Shown piece after piece: positions 21,947 through 29,843 of a stretch of 38,051 nucleotides of DNA. The stretch spans positions 1 to 38,051 of the forward strand of contig JAJFMT010000017.1 of NCBI GenBank assembly GCA_020696855.1, read 5' to 3'. Below the pieces are notes generated by a model. It saw only the letters and a program-made list of their open reading frames with translations. It was not told the origin of the DNA and did no database searches. Position 1 is the stretch's first letter; the number at the start of each line of letters is the position of its first letter. The stretch comes from Pseudobdellovibrio sp. (GTDB lineage: Bacteria; Bdellovibrionota; Bdellovibrionia; Bdellovibrionales; Bdellovibrionaceae). Both the position numbers and the translations under genes were made by a program.

Positions 21947-22543
21947 ATGGACCAGCAAGAAGCACTTAATAAAATTAATGAAATTCACAGTATTATGGAA
22001 AGCAGTAACCGCGCACTTTTCTCTGGAGAAAGAATGATGGTCATGGGAGCGTTGATCTCTCTGATACCGCTCCTTGAGATTTCCACGAAGGGTCTGACGT
22101 TCGGTTACGAAATGAACAGTGTGGTCGTGATGATCATGCATATCGTTTTTTACTGGGGGCTTTTCAGCCTGATTGGAAGATTTCTTCCGTATAAAAAGAA
22201 AGACTCTGCCGATTTGCATCCTCTGATCAAAAAAGCTTTCAGTCTTAAATTTCCGTTCATGGTGGGCATCTTCGGAACGATGATCGCATTTGCGATGGTC
22301 GGAAAATTCGAACTCATTCACCCGGTGGTATTTGTTCTTTTGGGGCTTATGTGGTGTGTGTTCGGCCGTTTTTCTATTCCGGCAGTCACCTACATTGCCT
22401 ACAGTTACATCGGGCTTGGTCTTATCTACATTTACTTAAGTCAGATGCAGATTCCTTATTTATGGGCGTATATGGTTGTCTACAACGGTCTTAGTTACTT
22501 CGCAATGGGCTTGTTTCTTAAAAAGGAACAAGCTCTAGTATGA
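21947..22543 (+). CDS. integral membrane protein of unknown function, paired with a regulator
   Basis: 198 residues, not recognised. A short cytoplasmic helix (MDQQEALNKINEIHSIMESS) is followed by about five or six hydrophobic helices: around residues 29-45, 55-78, 98-118, 122-140, 142-160 and 165-190. No catalytic motif is visible. AGGGGG precedes the ATG. The stop overlaps the start of the winged-helix regulator gene by ATGA, and the promoter carries two operators. This pairing suggests a membrane sensor or transporter whose own expression is set by its partner. Confidence 0.85.
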   Translation: MDQQEALNKINEIHSIMESSNRALFSGERMMVMGALISLIPLLEISTKGLTFGYEMNSVVVMIMHIVFYWGLFSLIGRFLPYKKKDSADLHPLIKKAFSLKFPFMVGIFGTMIAFAMVGKFELIHPVVFVLLGLMWCVFGRFSIPAVTYIAYSYIGLGLIYIYLSQMQIPYLWAYMVVYNGLSYFAMGLFLKKEQALV

Positions 22544-22827
22544 AAATTCCCGACCTTGATCAAACGATCCATCAGCCTGTCCGCACGAAGATAATGGCGT
22601 ACCTTATCAACGTCGGTGCTTCTGATTTTACTACACTGAAGAAGGTTTTAGAGCTGACCGACGGCCACATGAGTACACACATGAAACTTCTGGTTGAAAG
22701 CGGCTATGTCGAGATGGAAAAATCCTTCGTCGATAACAAACCAAAAACGACTTACAGTGTCTCAAAAGAAGGTAAGAAAAAGTTTTCTGAATACGTAAGC
22801 ACCTTAAAGAAGATGGTAGGCGGCTAA
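22540..22827 (+). CDS. small winged-helix transcriptional regulator
   Basis: 95 residues, a bare winged helix-turn-helix: QTIHQPVRTKIMAYLI, then FTTLKKVLELTDGHMSTHMKLLVESGYVEMEK (recognition helix about 43-58), the wing KSFVDNKPKTTYSVSKEGKKKF, and a C-terminal helix for dimerisation. This matches the ArsR/PadR-like family that lacks an effector domain (HTH_34-type). No metal-binding cysteines are present. It is translationally coupled to the membrane-protein gene. The AATAGTACTATT pair upstream of the operon is its likely autoregulatory target. Confidence 0.88.
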   Translation: MKIPDLDQTIHQPVRTKIMAYLINVGASDFTTLKKVLELTDGHMSTHMKLLVESGYVEMEKSFVDNKPKTTYSVSKEGKKKFSEYVSTLKKMVGG

Positions 22828-22876
22828 GGCAGACTAACACCTTTTTATTTCAGCTAAGGTGTGCTTAGATAGTGAC

Positions 22877-23806
22877 ATGAATAAGTTCAAGCTGTTGATG
22901 CTGACTTCGATGATCCTTTTACCGTTCAGCGTTTCCAATTCTGCTGAAGAAAAACCTACCGATAAACTTTATAAATTCGACGAAATGAACGGAATCAAAT
23001 TTTCCGATTACCTTGATTTCGAAAAAAAGTGGAAGCTCGTAACCGTTAGATACCGCAAAGACACCGGCGAGATGCGCCTGACTTACGCCAATGATCTGGC
23101 CTTTGAACATTTACTGAAAGGCAGCAAGGATTACCCGGAAGGTTCCGTTTTTGCAAAAATCGGAATTAAAACCGTTGAAGACAAAGCCTTTCCCAGCTCT
23201 GCCGTGCCGGGAAGTGCGCGCCGTTATCAGTTCATGGTGCGTGAAAAAAAGAAGTTCGAATCAACCGATGGCTGGGGTTATGCTCTTTTTGATAAAAGCG
23301 GAAAGATCTATCCTGAAGATCAGGCTGTACAATCAGCCGCCTGCGCCGCCTGCCACCGGATAGTTCCTGAAAGAGGCTACGTATTTTCAGAAGTAATGGA
23401 GCTGTCGCTTTTTCAGGGCGAAAAGGCCCGCACTAAAAAAGAGACGCATTACTCTGAACGGATTAAATTCCGTGAAGTCACTTATGACAAACTGCCTGAG
23501 TTAATCAGAAAAGAACTTCCGCCAGTGACGAAGCTGGCAAAGCAAATTGACCATGAAATTTCTAAATTTCTCTTTCAGGGAACGCTGGATGAGATCAAGC
23601 CGCTTCTGGCAGAAGAATCGGTAAAAACCAAGTTGCCGGTCTTTATAATCGGGCCTGATAATAAAACCTTTGCAGTCGTATTTATAGAAAACTTTGAAAT
23701 CATGTGTGAGCAAGAAGGAAAAAAGGGCTACTTCATGAAAGCCGTTTCCAGCTCTTTAGGAACGGCGGCGCCAAATTATGAAAATCGTTTTTGCTGGACT
23801 CTTTAG
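22877..23806 (+). CDS. cytochrome P460-family c-type heme protein
   Basis: About 309 residues from the ATG at 22877, which begins a signal peptide (MNKFKLLMLTSMILLPFSVSNSA). A GTG at 22859 would add six residues. The P460 signature is present: YQFMVREKKKFESTDGWGYA, LFDKSGKIYPEDQA and CAACHRIVPERGYVF, with CAACH as the c-heme site. Classical P460 oxidises hydroxylamine or is related to cytochrome c'-beta that binds NO. It is usually about 150-200 residues. Here about 130 extra C-terminal residues (GTLDEIKPLLAEESVKTK...) form a second domain I do not recognise. It lies 49 bases after the regulator gene and overlaps the next lipoprotein gene by 29 bases. Confidence 0.82.
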   Translation: MNKFKLLMLTSMILLPFSVSNSAEEKPTDKLYKFDEMNGIKFSDYLDFEKKWKLVTVRYRKDTGEMRLTYANDLAFEHLLKGSKDYPEGSVFAKIGIKTVEDKAFPSSAVPGSARRYQFMVREKKKFESTDGWGYALFDKSGKIYPEDQAVQSAACAACHRIVPERGYVFSEVMELSLFQGEKARTKKETHYSERIKFREVTYDKLPELIRKELPPVTKLAKQIDHEISKFLFQGTLDEIKPLLAEESVKTKLPVFIIGPDNKTFAVVFIENFEIMCEQEGKKGYFMKAVSSSLGTAAPNYENRFCWTL

Positions 23807-24332
23807 TTTACTTTTTTGTGTAAGTTTCTTCGGATGTGCGCATTTGGCGGCCCCTTCCAGAGAAGATTTTGAGATCAAATTTAAAAATATCGCTTCCGAT
23901 TCAAGGCTGAAGAAGATTAAAGACAATCAGTATCAGATCACATTCGATGACGCCTCGTTAATTAAGGTGATTAAATATAAATTTGAAAATCAAAATGATT
24001 TGCAGACTTATGTAGCTAACAGAAGAGCGAATTTAAATCAGGATTTTGAAAACAATATGGCCCCCGCTGCCGGTCAGGCGGCTTCCGAGAACTCCTGCGC
24101 ATCAAGAGTGAATATAAAAGGGGAGGTTAAGCCCGTTCCCGGGGGTGAATATTTCTTTCTTGAGTTCCCCGTTACAAGCGAGCGCGTGGTTTCAGCCTGT
24201 TCGGGAAACGATGAATGGGGAATGATGACTTATCATTTTTACAGCTGCATAGCTGGAAACGAATTATATGAAGTCCGCTATTCAAGACAGCGGACAGCAG
24301 ACCAGTTTGATATTAAAGGTATTTGCGAATAG
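23778..24332 (+). CDS. predicted lipoprotein of unknown function
   Basis: 184 residues, not recognised. MKIVFAGLFSLLFCVSFFGC is a lipoprotein signal with lipobox FFGC (C20). The mature part has a predicted helix (YKFENQNDLQTYVANRRANL) and beta segments, and four more cysteines (NSCASR, SACSG, SCIAG, GICE) that could form two disulfides. It starts 29 bases inside the cytochrome P460-like gene, so the two are coupled and likely act in the same compartment. The stop codon lies inside a perfect palindrome. Confidence 0.82.
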   Translation: MKIVFAGLFSLLFCVSFFGCAHLAAPSREDFEIKFKNIASDSRLKKIKDNQYQITFDDASLIKVIKYKFENQNDLQTYVANRRANLNQDFENNMAPAAGQAASENSCASRVNIKGEVKPVPGGEYFFLEFPVTSERVVSACSGNDEWGMMTYHFYSCIAGNELYEVRYSRQRTADQFDIKGICE

Positions 24333-24346
24333 TCCGGACCGGACTA
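24326..24346. terminator. convergent-gene palindrome, possible bidirectional terminator
   Basis: AATAGTCCGG, one base, CCGGACTATT: a perfect ten-base inverted repeat over the lipoprotein stop codon, just before the end of the convergent NtrC-type gene. There is no T-tract on either strand, so termination strength is doubtful. Confidence 0.5.
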
Positions 24347-24364
24347 TTCTTCCGAAATTAACAA

Positions 24365-25768
24365 TTACAGATCAAGTTCAGGTTCGTTTGATTTAAGGCC
24401 TTTTTTCTTCATTTTTTCAACCAGCGTCGTGCGGTTTAAGCGAAGTAAAAGTGCCGCCTGGTTTTTGTTCCAGCCTGTTTTCTCAAGCGCTTTAAGAATC
24501 AAAGCGTTTTCAAATTGATCAACAGCGGAATTAAAATCCAAACCCGCTTCCGGAATCTCAACCATTCCTGTTTCGGCAAAGTTAGCTGCAGTCGAACGGT
24601 ACTTGGCAGGAAGATCATTCACTTCAACGCTTCCGAAGCCTTTTAAAATACTTAAGCGTTCAATTAAATTTTCAAGTTCACGGATATTGCCCGGCCATGT
24701 GTAGTTCACGAGGCATTTTAAAGCGTCGGTAGAAAATCCGGTCAAAACTTTCGTTTTGTTTTTATTGTACTGGTTTAAGAAGTGATTCAGTAAAATAGGA
24801 ATATCGGTCTTTCTTTCACGTAGGGCAGGGATCTGAATCGGGATTACGTTCAAGCGGTAGTAAAGATCTTCTCTGAACCGACCCTCTTTTACCGCTTTCT
24901 CAAGGTCAATATTGGTAGCCGCGATCACGCGCACATTCACTTGCACAGACTTCGTAGCCCCAACCGGCTCGAACACTCTTTCTTGGAGCGCTCTTAAAAT
25001 CTTAACTTGCATACTCGGGTCAAGATCGCCTATTTCGTCTAAAAATAATGTTCCTTCATCAGCCATTTCAAAGCGGCCGATACGGTTTGCTACTGCGCCG
25101 GTGAAAGCGCCTTTAACGTGGCCGAATAATTCGCTCTCTAAAAGTTCTGAAGGGATTGCGCCGCAGTTGATAGCAACAAACGGTGCCTTTGAACGGTGAG
25201 AATTGTAATGAATCGCGCGGGCAATTAATTCTTTACCTGTTCCTGATTCACCTGTGACTAAAACAGTCGAATCCGTTTCAGCAACGCGCTCAACTAACGA
25301 AAGACAATTTTTAATGCCTTCGCTTTCGCCGATGATCTGATTGAACTGATAACGAGAGCCCAGCTCACTGCGTAGCTGCTTATTTTCCTGTTCAAGAGTT
25401 TTATGAGTTAAAGCTTTGTCTAATAAACTCATTAGCTCTTCAACGTTAAATGGCTTAGTTAAAAAGTGGTATGCGCCCTTTTGAGTGGCTTGGATAGCTG
25501 TATCAATAGTGGCAAAGCCGGTTAACACAATAACCTGCGTACCCGGAGAAACAGCTTTAATTTCAGAAATTAAATCCAAACCATTACCATCCGGTAAGTT
25601 CATATCAACGATAGCTAAATCAAATGGTTTGTCAGGAGACATGAAGCTTCTGGCTTCATCTAATCTTTGTGCGGTAACGACCTGGTAACCTTTGCGGTCG
25701 AGTAATCTGAAGAGAGCTGTGCGTAATGTGGATTCGTCATCTAAAATGAGTACTCGAGTTTGCTTCAT
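24365..25768 (-). CDS. NtrC-family sigma-54-dependent response regulator
   Basis: 467 residues in three domains. The receiver (1-120) has acidic D10/D11, phospho-acceptor D55, T83 and K105. The AAA+ domain (about 140-375) has Walker A GESGTGKE, the sigma-54 contact GAFTGA, Walker B GTLFLDEIGD and the arginine-finger region REDLYYRLNVIPI. The Fis-type HTH (about 425-460) is ALEKTGWNKNQAALLLRLNRTTLVEKM. It activates sigma-54 promoters when phosphorylated. GGAAGGAAAG precedes the ATG. The histidine kinase gene lies 128 bases upstream on the same strand and is the presumed partner, though that kinase has a decayed ATPase domain. Confidence 0.95.
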   Translation of the reverse strand: MKQTRVLILDDESTLRTALFRLLDRKGYQVVTAQRLDEARSFMSPDKPFDLAIVDMNLPDGNGLDLISEIKAVSPGTQVIVLTGFATIDTAIQATQKGAYHFLTKPFNVEELMSLLDKALTHKTLEQENKQLRSELGSRYQFNQIIGESEGIKNCLSLVERVAETDSTVLVTGESGTGKELIARAIHYNSHRSKAPFVAINCGAIPSELLESELFGHVKGAFTGAVANRIGRFEMADEGTLFLDEIGDLDPSMQVKILRALQERVFEPVGATKSVQVNVRVIAATNIDLEKAVKEGRFREDLYYRLNVIPIQIPALRERKTDIPILLNHFLNQYNKNKTKVLTGFSTDALKCLVNYTWPGNIRELENLIERLSILKGFGSVEVNDLPAKYRSTAANFAETGMVEIPEAGLDFNSAVDQFENALILKALEKTGWNKNQAALLLRLNRTTLVEKMKKKGLKSNEPELDL

Positions 25769-25826
25769 GAAGCTTTCCTTCCATGGTAAGTTCCAGTGGC
25801 GTCCGTTTTAATAAGAGTAATTCAAA

Positions 25827-25846
25827 TTTTGACGTAGGTGTCAAAA
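25827..25846 (-). promoter_or_regulatory. hairpin / operator between kinase and NtrC-type regulator genes
   Basis: TTTTGAC-GTAGGT-GTCAAAA, a perfect seven-base inverted repeat 60-80 bases before the regulator start. On the minus strand it includes TTGACA (a consensus -35), with a weak ATTACT at about the right distance. It could be an internal promoter with an operator, letting the regulator be made apart from the kinase. Confidence 0.4.
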
Positions 25847-25896
25847 AATCTGCATCAGTAAGACGATTTCAGGACTTTTAGAGGTTAAAATTAAAT

Positions 25897-27705
25897 TTAA
25901 TATTTATTGGGCAACTTGATCAAAACCTGCATCCAGCCTGGCTGAGGCTCGGTTATAACAAGCTGAAATCCCTGGTCTAAAACGCTTTTTTCAAGGGTAA
26001 TAAGACTTAAGTCATTGGAATTCATGCGCAGGTCGTGGGGGCCAAGATTGCTGTTAAAGCTCAGGTAAGAGTTGCCTGGGTCCTGGGAAATTTTAACCTC
26101 GACCACGCCGCTAAAGTTCGATTTGTTTTGCCGTTTTAAGCGAAGCTTATGAAGCAGGAACTGAAATACTAAATGAATGAGATTTCTGAAGTGCAGTACC
26201 GAAATCTCATGCAGGAGCGGCTGCTCCTGGGTAAAAGAAACCACCAGGTGTTCCTTCTTTAACTGCATTTGCAGTAAATCAAGATTCTTTTCAAAAATAT
26301 CTGTCAGATTTACTTTTTCGAGTTTTATGACATCTTCTTTTCGCGAGAAGAATAATAAATCTTCAATGTGCTTTTTCATTCGTAAAGCCGCTTCGGTCAG
26401 AACCTCAATGTCTTGCTGAAAAGGGTGAGTGTTCGGAAGCTCCATCTTCATAATCTGAAGATACGATAGAATTCCGCCCAGCGGGTTATTCAGCTCATGC
26501 GCGATCGAACTTGAAATCAGGCCCACTTCAGAAAGTTTTGCAGTCTGCTGAAACTTCGTTTCAAGAGCTTTCTGCTCTGAAATATCTTCGTATAAATGAA
26601 TCCAGTAATTATTTTCGGTATCGAGTGAATTTGAAAACTTATTGGATTGTACAGCGTACGTTTTTATGTCTTTCTGAATTTCAAAGCGGGTGCCCAGATG
26701 ACATCCCGGGCAAGGCTTATTACTGCCGAATAACAACTGGTGGCACTTCAGGTTCTCGCCTTCTTCGCTGTGCTTTTCTGCTGCCAGGTTGGCCTGATAA
26801 ACGTTGTAGCCTTTGTCGATAATAATAATCGGGTGGGGTGACGAGTGAAAAGCCAGGTCAAAAAGGCGTTCATTCTTCTGAAGTGACAATAAATTGTTGT
26901 AGCGGTTTAAATTAATCTCTAACGCCTCGGTCAGCTTATTAAAGTAATTCGTGTCGTTCTTTCTGAAGACGCGCTTATCACCTTTAAAGAAATACAAATG
27001 AAAGAGCTCATCACCGATTGTAATTTTTGAACTGTAAGTCGTTGAATCAAACTGCTGCTTAATATCAGCATCGAATTTTTCGAATTCATCATGGCGAAGG
27101 ATTTTAAACCAGGTGATCATGCCGAATTTTACGAGTAAATCGTTCAGTGAAGCCTCTGCTTCGGCCAGGCTCTTCACTTCGGTCGTGGAGTAAAGAGATT
27201 TTCTTAAGACTTCAACGCGGTTATTGATTTCAAAAATCTGTTTACGGCTTTCAATGATGTTTTTAGATTTTTCGCTGAGCTTCGCTTCAAGCTCTTTCTT
27301 CAGTGTTTCGTATTGCTGATTCAGCTCGCTGGAAAGGCTTAAGTATGTTTCATCCTGTTCTTTTTGGCGAAGCTCTTGCCAGACGGTATTTAAAAACCCG
27401 GAGCTTAAATCGCTTCTGAAAATAAAATGATCAATGCGTAACTGCCGCAAAGCCGGAAAGTCGAAGCTCTGGCCTTCTTCCATGACGAGAATAATTTTAG
27501 TAAAGCTCTGATTTATTTTTGCTGGCGGCTGCTTCTGAAGTTTTTGAATGTTTTCTGAAGCGCCGTGAACCAAAAAGATTTCACTGCGGATGTTTTCAGT
27601 TGCCAGCTGCTGCTCTGACAAAACCATGAAGTCCTGGTCTTCCAGCAATGGAAGCAGGGCGCGTTCGGCATCGAGAGTTGCAAGTCGCGCCCTTACAGCT
27701 TGCAT
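25897..27705 (-). CDS. PAS-domain histidine kinase with degenerate ATP-binding domain
   Basis: 602 residues, soluble. Residues 1-120 may be a divergent receiver-like domain. Then come a coiled coil (about 125-175, EKSKNIIESRKQIFEINNRVEVLR), an intermediate domain, and a PAS domain (about 290-390) with PCPGCHLG, a CxxC pair that could bind metal or sense redox. The dimerisation helix has a normal H-box, SSIAHELNNPLGGILSYL (H403). The last 130 residues sit where HATPase_c should be, but lack the N-box asparagine (NLIHLVFQFLLHKLR), a DxGxG motif (SFNSNLGPHDL instead) and the G2 loop. It starts 13 bases inside the HAD gene and precedes the NtrC-type regulator. Confidence 0.85.
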   Translation of the reverse strand: MQAVRARLATLDAERALLPLLEDQDFMVLSEQQLATENIRSEIFLVHGASENIQKLQKQPPAKINQSFTKIILVMEEGQSFDFPALRQLRIDHFIFRSDLSSGFLNTVWQELRQKEQDETYLSLSSELNQQYETLKKELEAKLSEKSKNIIESRKQIFEINNRVEVLRKSLYSTTEVKSLAEAEASLNDLLVKFGMITWFKILRHDEFEKFDADIKQQFDSTTYSSKITIGDELFHLYFFKGDKRVFRKNDTNYFNKLTEALEINLNRYNNLLSLQKNERLFDLAFHSSPHPIIIIDKGYNVYQANLAAEKHSEEGENLKCHQLLFGSNKPCPGCHLGTRFEIQKDIKTYAVQSNKFSNSLDTENNYWIHLYEDISEQKALETKFQQTAKLSEVGLISSSIAHELNNPLGGILSYLQIMKMELPNTHPFQQDIEVLTEAALRMKKHIEDLLFFSRKEDVIKLEKVNLTDIFEKNLDLLQMQLKKEHLVVSFTQEQPLLHEISVLHFRNLIHLVFQFLLHKLRLKRQNKSNFSGVVEVKISQDPGNSYLSFNSNLGPHDLRMNSNDLSLITLEKSVLDQGFQLVITEPQPGWMQVLIKLPNKY

Positions 27706-28367
27706 GTGTCGATGAGTTCCTTGTGAGTCTTGATGTAAAAATGCGGAAGCCTTTTAAGATTTTCAACATGGCCGCGGGATTCACCATGATCGAAGTGGCA
27801 GGCAATGGCACCAATTTCCAATGCGTCGGCAATTTCAGAAACAAGCGAATTCCCGATACAAAGAAGTTCGTGAGGCTGAATCTCTTCATCTTTGATGATC
27901 TGTAAAAATGTATCGTATTTGCGGTGCTTGATCAGGCTGTTAACGACAATAACTTTTTTAAAATCTTTTACGATTCCAAGAGCAAAGGCTTTTGCCAGCT
28001 GAGACGTGCGCGCGCCTGCGGTAACCAAATAGAGTGAGTATTTGTCTTTCAGGTAATCCAGATTCTCTCTGGCCCCCGGCATAAGGGGCAGGTCATGAGG
28101 AAGCGCCGGATTATAAAAGTGATCGATTATCTCAGGAAGGTTTTCAACGGTTTCAGCTGTTCCGTGCTCATGTGCGAGGCGCTCGAATACTTCGCGGTGA
28201 GAGATGGTTTTGACAAGCTCTTTCCGCATTTCTTCACATTCTTCAACAGACAGCTTGAGCCCTTTTTTGATCATGAACTGGAAGGTCGCTAAAGCGAATT
28301 GTGGGGCCAATAGTCCCGACGTGTCCAGTAAGGTATCATCTAAGTCAAAAGCAATGGCTTTTATCAT
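27693..28367 (-). CDS. HAD-family hydrolase
   Basis: 224 residues. Motif I is IAFDLDDTLLDTS (D9 nucleophile, D11 acid), followed by a helical cap (about 18-95). Motif II is YLVTAGARTSQ, the Lys region is FKKVIVV, and motif IV is LLCIGNSLVSEIADALEIGA. In motif IV the usual GDSxxND acid is shifted to GNSLVSE, as in some phosphatase-type HADs, so Glu probably holds the Mg. It likely removes phosphate from a small metabolite; the substrate is unknown. It overlaps the kinase gene by 13 bases and is divergent from glmU across 90 bases. Confidence 0.87.
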   Translation of the reverse strand: MIKAIAFDLDDTLLDTSGLLAPQFALATFQFMIKKGLKLSVEECEEMRKELVKTISHREVFERLAHEHGTAETVENLPEIIDHFYNPALPHDLPLMPGARENLDYLKDKYSLYLVTAGARTSQLAKAFALGIVKDFKKVIVVNSLIKHRKYDTFLQIIKDEEIQPHELLCIGNSLVSEIADALEIGAIACHFDHGESRGHVENLKRLPHFYIKTHKELIDTCKL

Positions 28368-28421
28368 ACTTTTTCAGTGTGCAGCGAAAGCGTCTAATTT
28401 GCCAGTTTTTATAAAAAATAA

Positions 28422-28451
28422 CTGACTTACAGCATTGTCATTGTTTAGTAT
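28422..28451 (+). promoter_or_regulatory. candidate glmU promoter giving a leaderless mRNA
   Basis: CTGACT (28422-28427) and TAGTAT (28446-28451) with an 18-base spacer would start transcription at about 28458, the A of the glmU ATG. No Shine-Dalgarno is present before this ATG. Confidence 0.4.
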
Positions 28452-28457
28452 GGCGGC

Positions 28458-29840
28458 ATGGAATTTACAGCAATTATTCTAGCAGGCGGGCAAGGGACAA
28501 GAATGAAAAGTCCACTTCCTAAAGTTTTACATCCGGTAGCAGGGCAACCTATGATCACGAGAGTTATTCATACGTGCCGCGAGGCCGGAATAACAGAAAT
28601 TCGTGTAGTCGTCGGGCATCAAAGCAACTTGGTGAACAGCGTGCTGGAACCGATGGGTGTTAAAACTTGTTTACAGGAAAAACAACTCGGCACAGCCAAC
28701 GCGGTTCAGTCAGTTGATCTTTCAACGCTGACTTCCGATGTTGTAATCATGAACGGGGACCACCCGTTGATTACCAGCCAGGACATTAAAAATTTTATTT
28801 CTGATTTTAAAGAACAGCAGTTAGACCTGGCTGTTGTCAGCGTAGAGCTTCCTGAGGCCGGCAGCTTTGGCCGTATCGTTCGTAAAAACGACCGTCTGCA
28901 TTCTATCGTGGAAGCAAAAGATGCTTCTGCCGACACTTTAAAAATCAAAGAAGTGAATACAGGCATTTACGTTGTTAAAGCCGATGTTCTTAAAAAATAT
29001 ATTCCGCAAATTCAGAATAATAATGCCAATAAAGAATATTACTTAACTGATCTGATCGATCTGGCTATTCAAAACAATCTGAAAGTGAACGCGTTGTTAT
29101 CAAAGAACACCGATGTCGCGCACGGGGTTAACAGCCAGATTGAACTGGCTGAAGCCACTAAAAAAGTTTTCATGAGAAAAGCCCAGCAGCTAATGCAAAC
29201 GGGTGTGATTTTTATCGATCCTCAATCGACTTATGTTGAAGAATCGGTAATTGTCGGCCCGGGCAGTGTGATTTACCCTAACGTTTTCCTGCGCGGGCAG
29301 ACAGCGCTGGGAGCCTTTGTGGTCGCTGAGTCCAACTGTTTTGTTTCTGACTGTATTGTGGGCGACAGCTCGCATATAAAAGCAGGCAGTTATCTTGAAC
29401 AAACTATCATCAAAAATAAATCCAGCGTGGGACCATATGCGCGCTTACGCCCGGGCACAGTAATTGAAGAAGAAGCTCACGTGGGAAATTTTGTCGAGAT
29501 GAAAAAGGTCGTTTTTGGAAAAAGATCGAAAGCAGGCCACTTGACATATCTGGGCGATGCCGAAGTTGGTGAAGACGTTAACATCGGTTGTGGCACAATT
29601 ACATGCAATTATGCTGCTGATAAAAAGAAATACAAAACGGTCATCGGTGACCGCGTATTTGTAGGCAGCGATTCACAGTTGGTGGCACCGGTCACAATTG
29701 AAAGTGACTCCATCATCGCTTCGGGAACGACTGTAACAAAAAATGTTCCTGCCGGTTCTCTTACGCTGGCTCGCAGCCCGCAAGTGAACAAAGAAGGCTA
29801 TGCTCAAAAATTTAAAAAGCAACCAGTAAAGGCGGAGTAG
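28458..29840 (+). CDS. glmU: bifunctional GlmU (UDP-GlcNAc pyrophosphorylase / GlcN-1-P acetyltransferase)
   Basis: 460 residues, full length. The N-terminal uridylyltransferase domain has LAGGQGTRMKSPLPKVLHPV, LQEKQLGTANAV and MNGDHPL, then VVEAKDA-type and EVNTGIYV segments. From about 250 on it is a left-handed beta-helix of hexapeptide repeats with the acetyltransferase residues in LRPGTVIEEEAHVGNFVEMK and LTYLGDAEVGEDVNIGCGTI. It makes UDP-GlcNAc, the precursor of peptidoglycan and LPS, in the cytoplasm. glmS begins four bases after its stop, so two successive steps are in one operon. Confidence 0.97.
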   Translation: MEFTAIILAGGQGTRMKSPLPKVLHPVAGQPMITRVIHTCREAGITEIRVVVGHQSNLVNSVLEPMGVKTCLQEKQLGTANAVQSVDLSTLTSDVVIMNGDHPLITSQDIKNFISDFKEQQLDLAVVSVELPEAGSFGRIVRKNDRLHSIVEAKDASADTLKIKEVNTGIYVVKADVLKKYIPQIQNNNANKEYYLTDLIDLAIQNNLKVNALLSKNTDVAHGVNSQIELAEATKKVFMRKAQQLMQTGVIFIDPQSTYVEESVIVGPGSVIYPNVFLRGQTALGAFVVAESNCFVSDCIVGDSSHIKAGSYLEQTIIKNKSSVGPYARLRPGTVIEEEAHVGNFVEMKKVVFGKRSKAGHLTYLGDAEVGEDVNIGCGTITCNYAADKKKYKTVIGDRVFVGSDSQLVAPVTIESDSIIASGTTVTKNVPAGSLTLARSPQVNKEGYAQKFKKQPVKAE

Positions 29841-29843
29841 TCT

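Noticed and set aside
21914-22321. 135-residue minus-strand frame rich in His and Asp
   Set aside because: Antisense to the membrane-protein gene and its operators; the plus-strand gene has a strong ribosome site and membrane helices.
24365-28367. Sigma-54 promoter (GG-N10-GC type) near the NtrC-family gene
   Set aside because: I looked for TGGCAC-N5-TTGCA-like sites in the spacers around these genes and saw none.
29841-29843. glmS ribozyme
   Set aside because: Only three bases separate glmU and glmS, so there is no room for the ribozyme.
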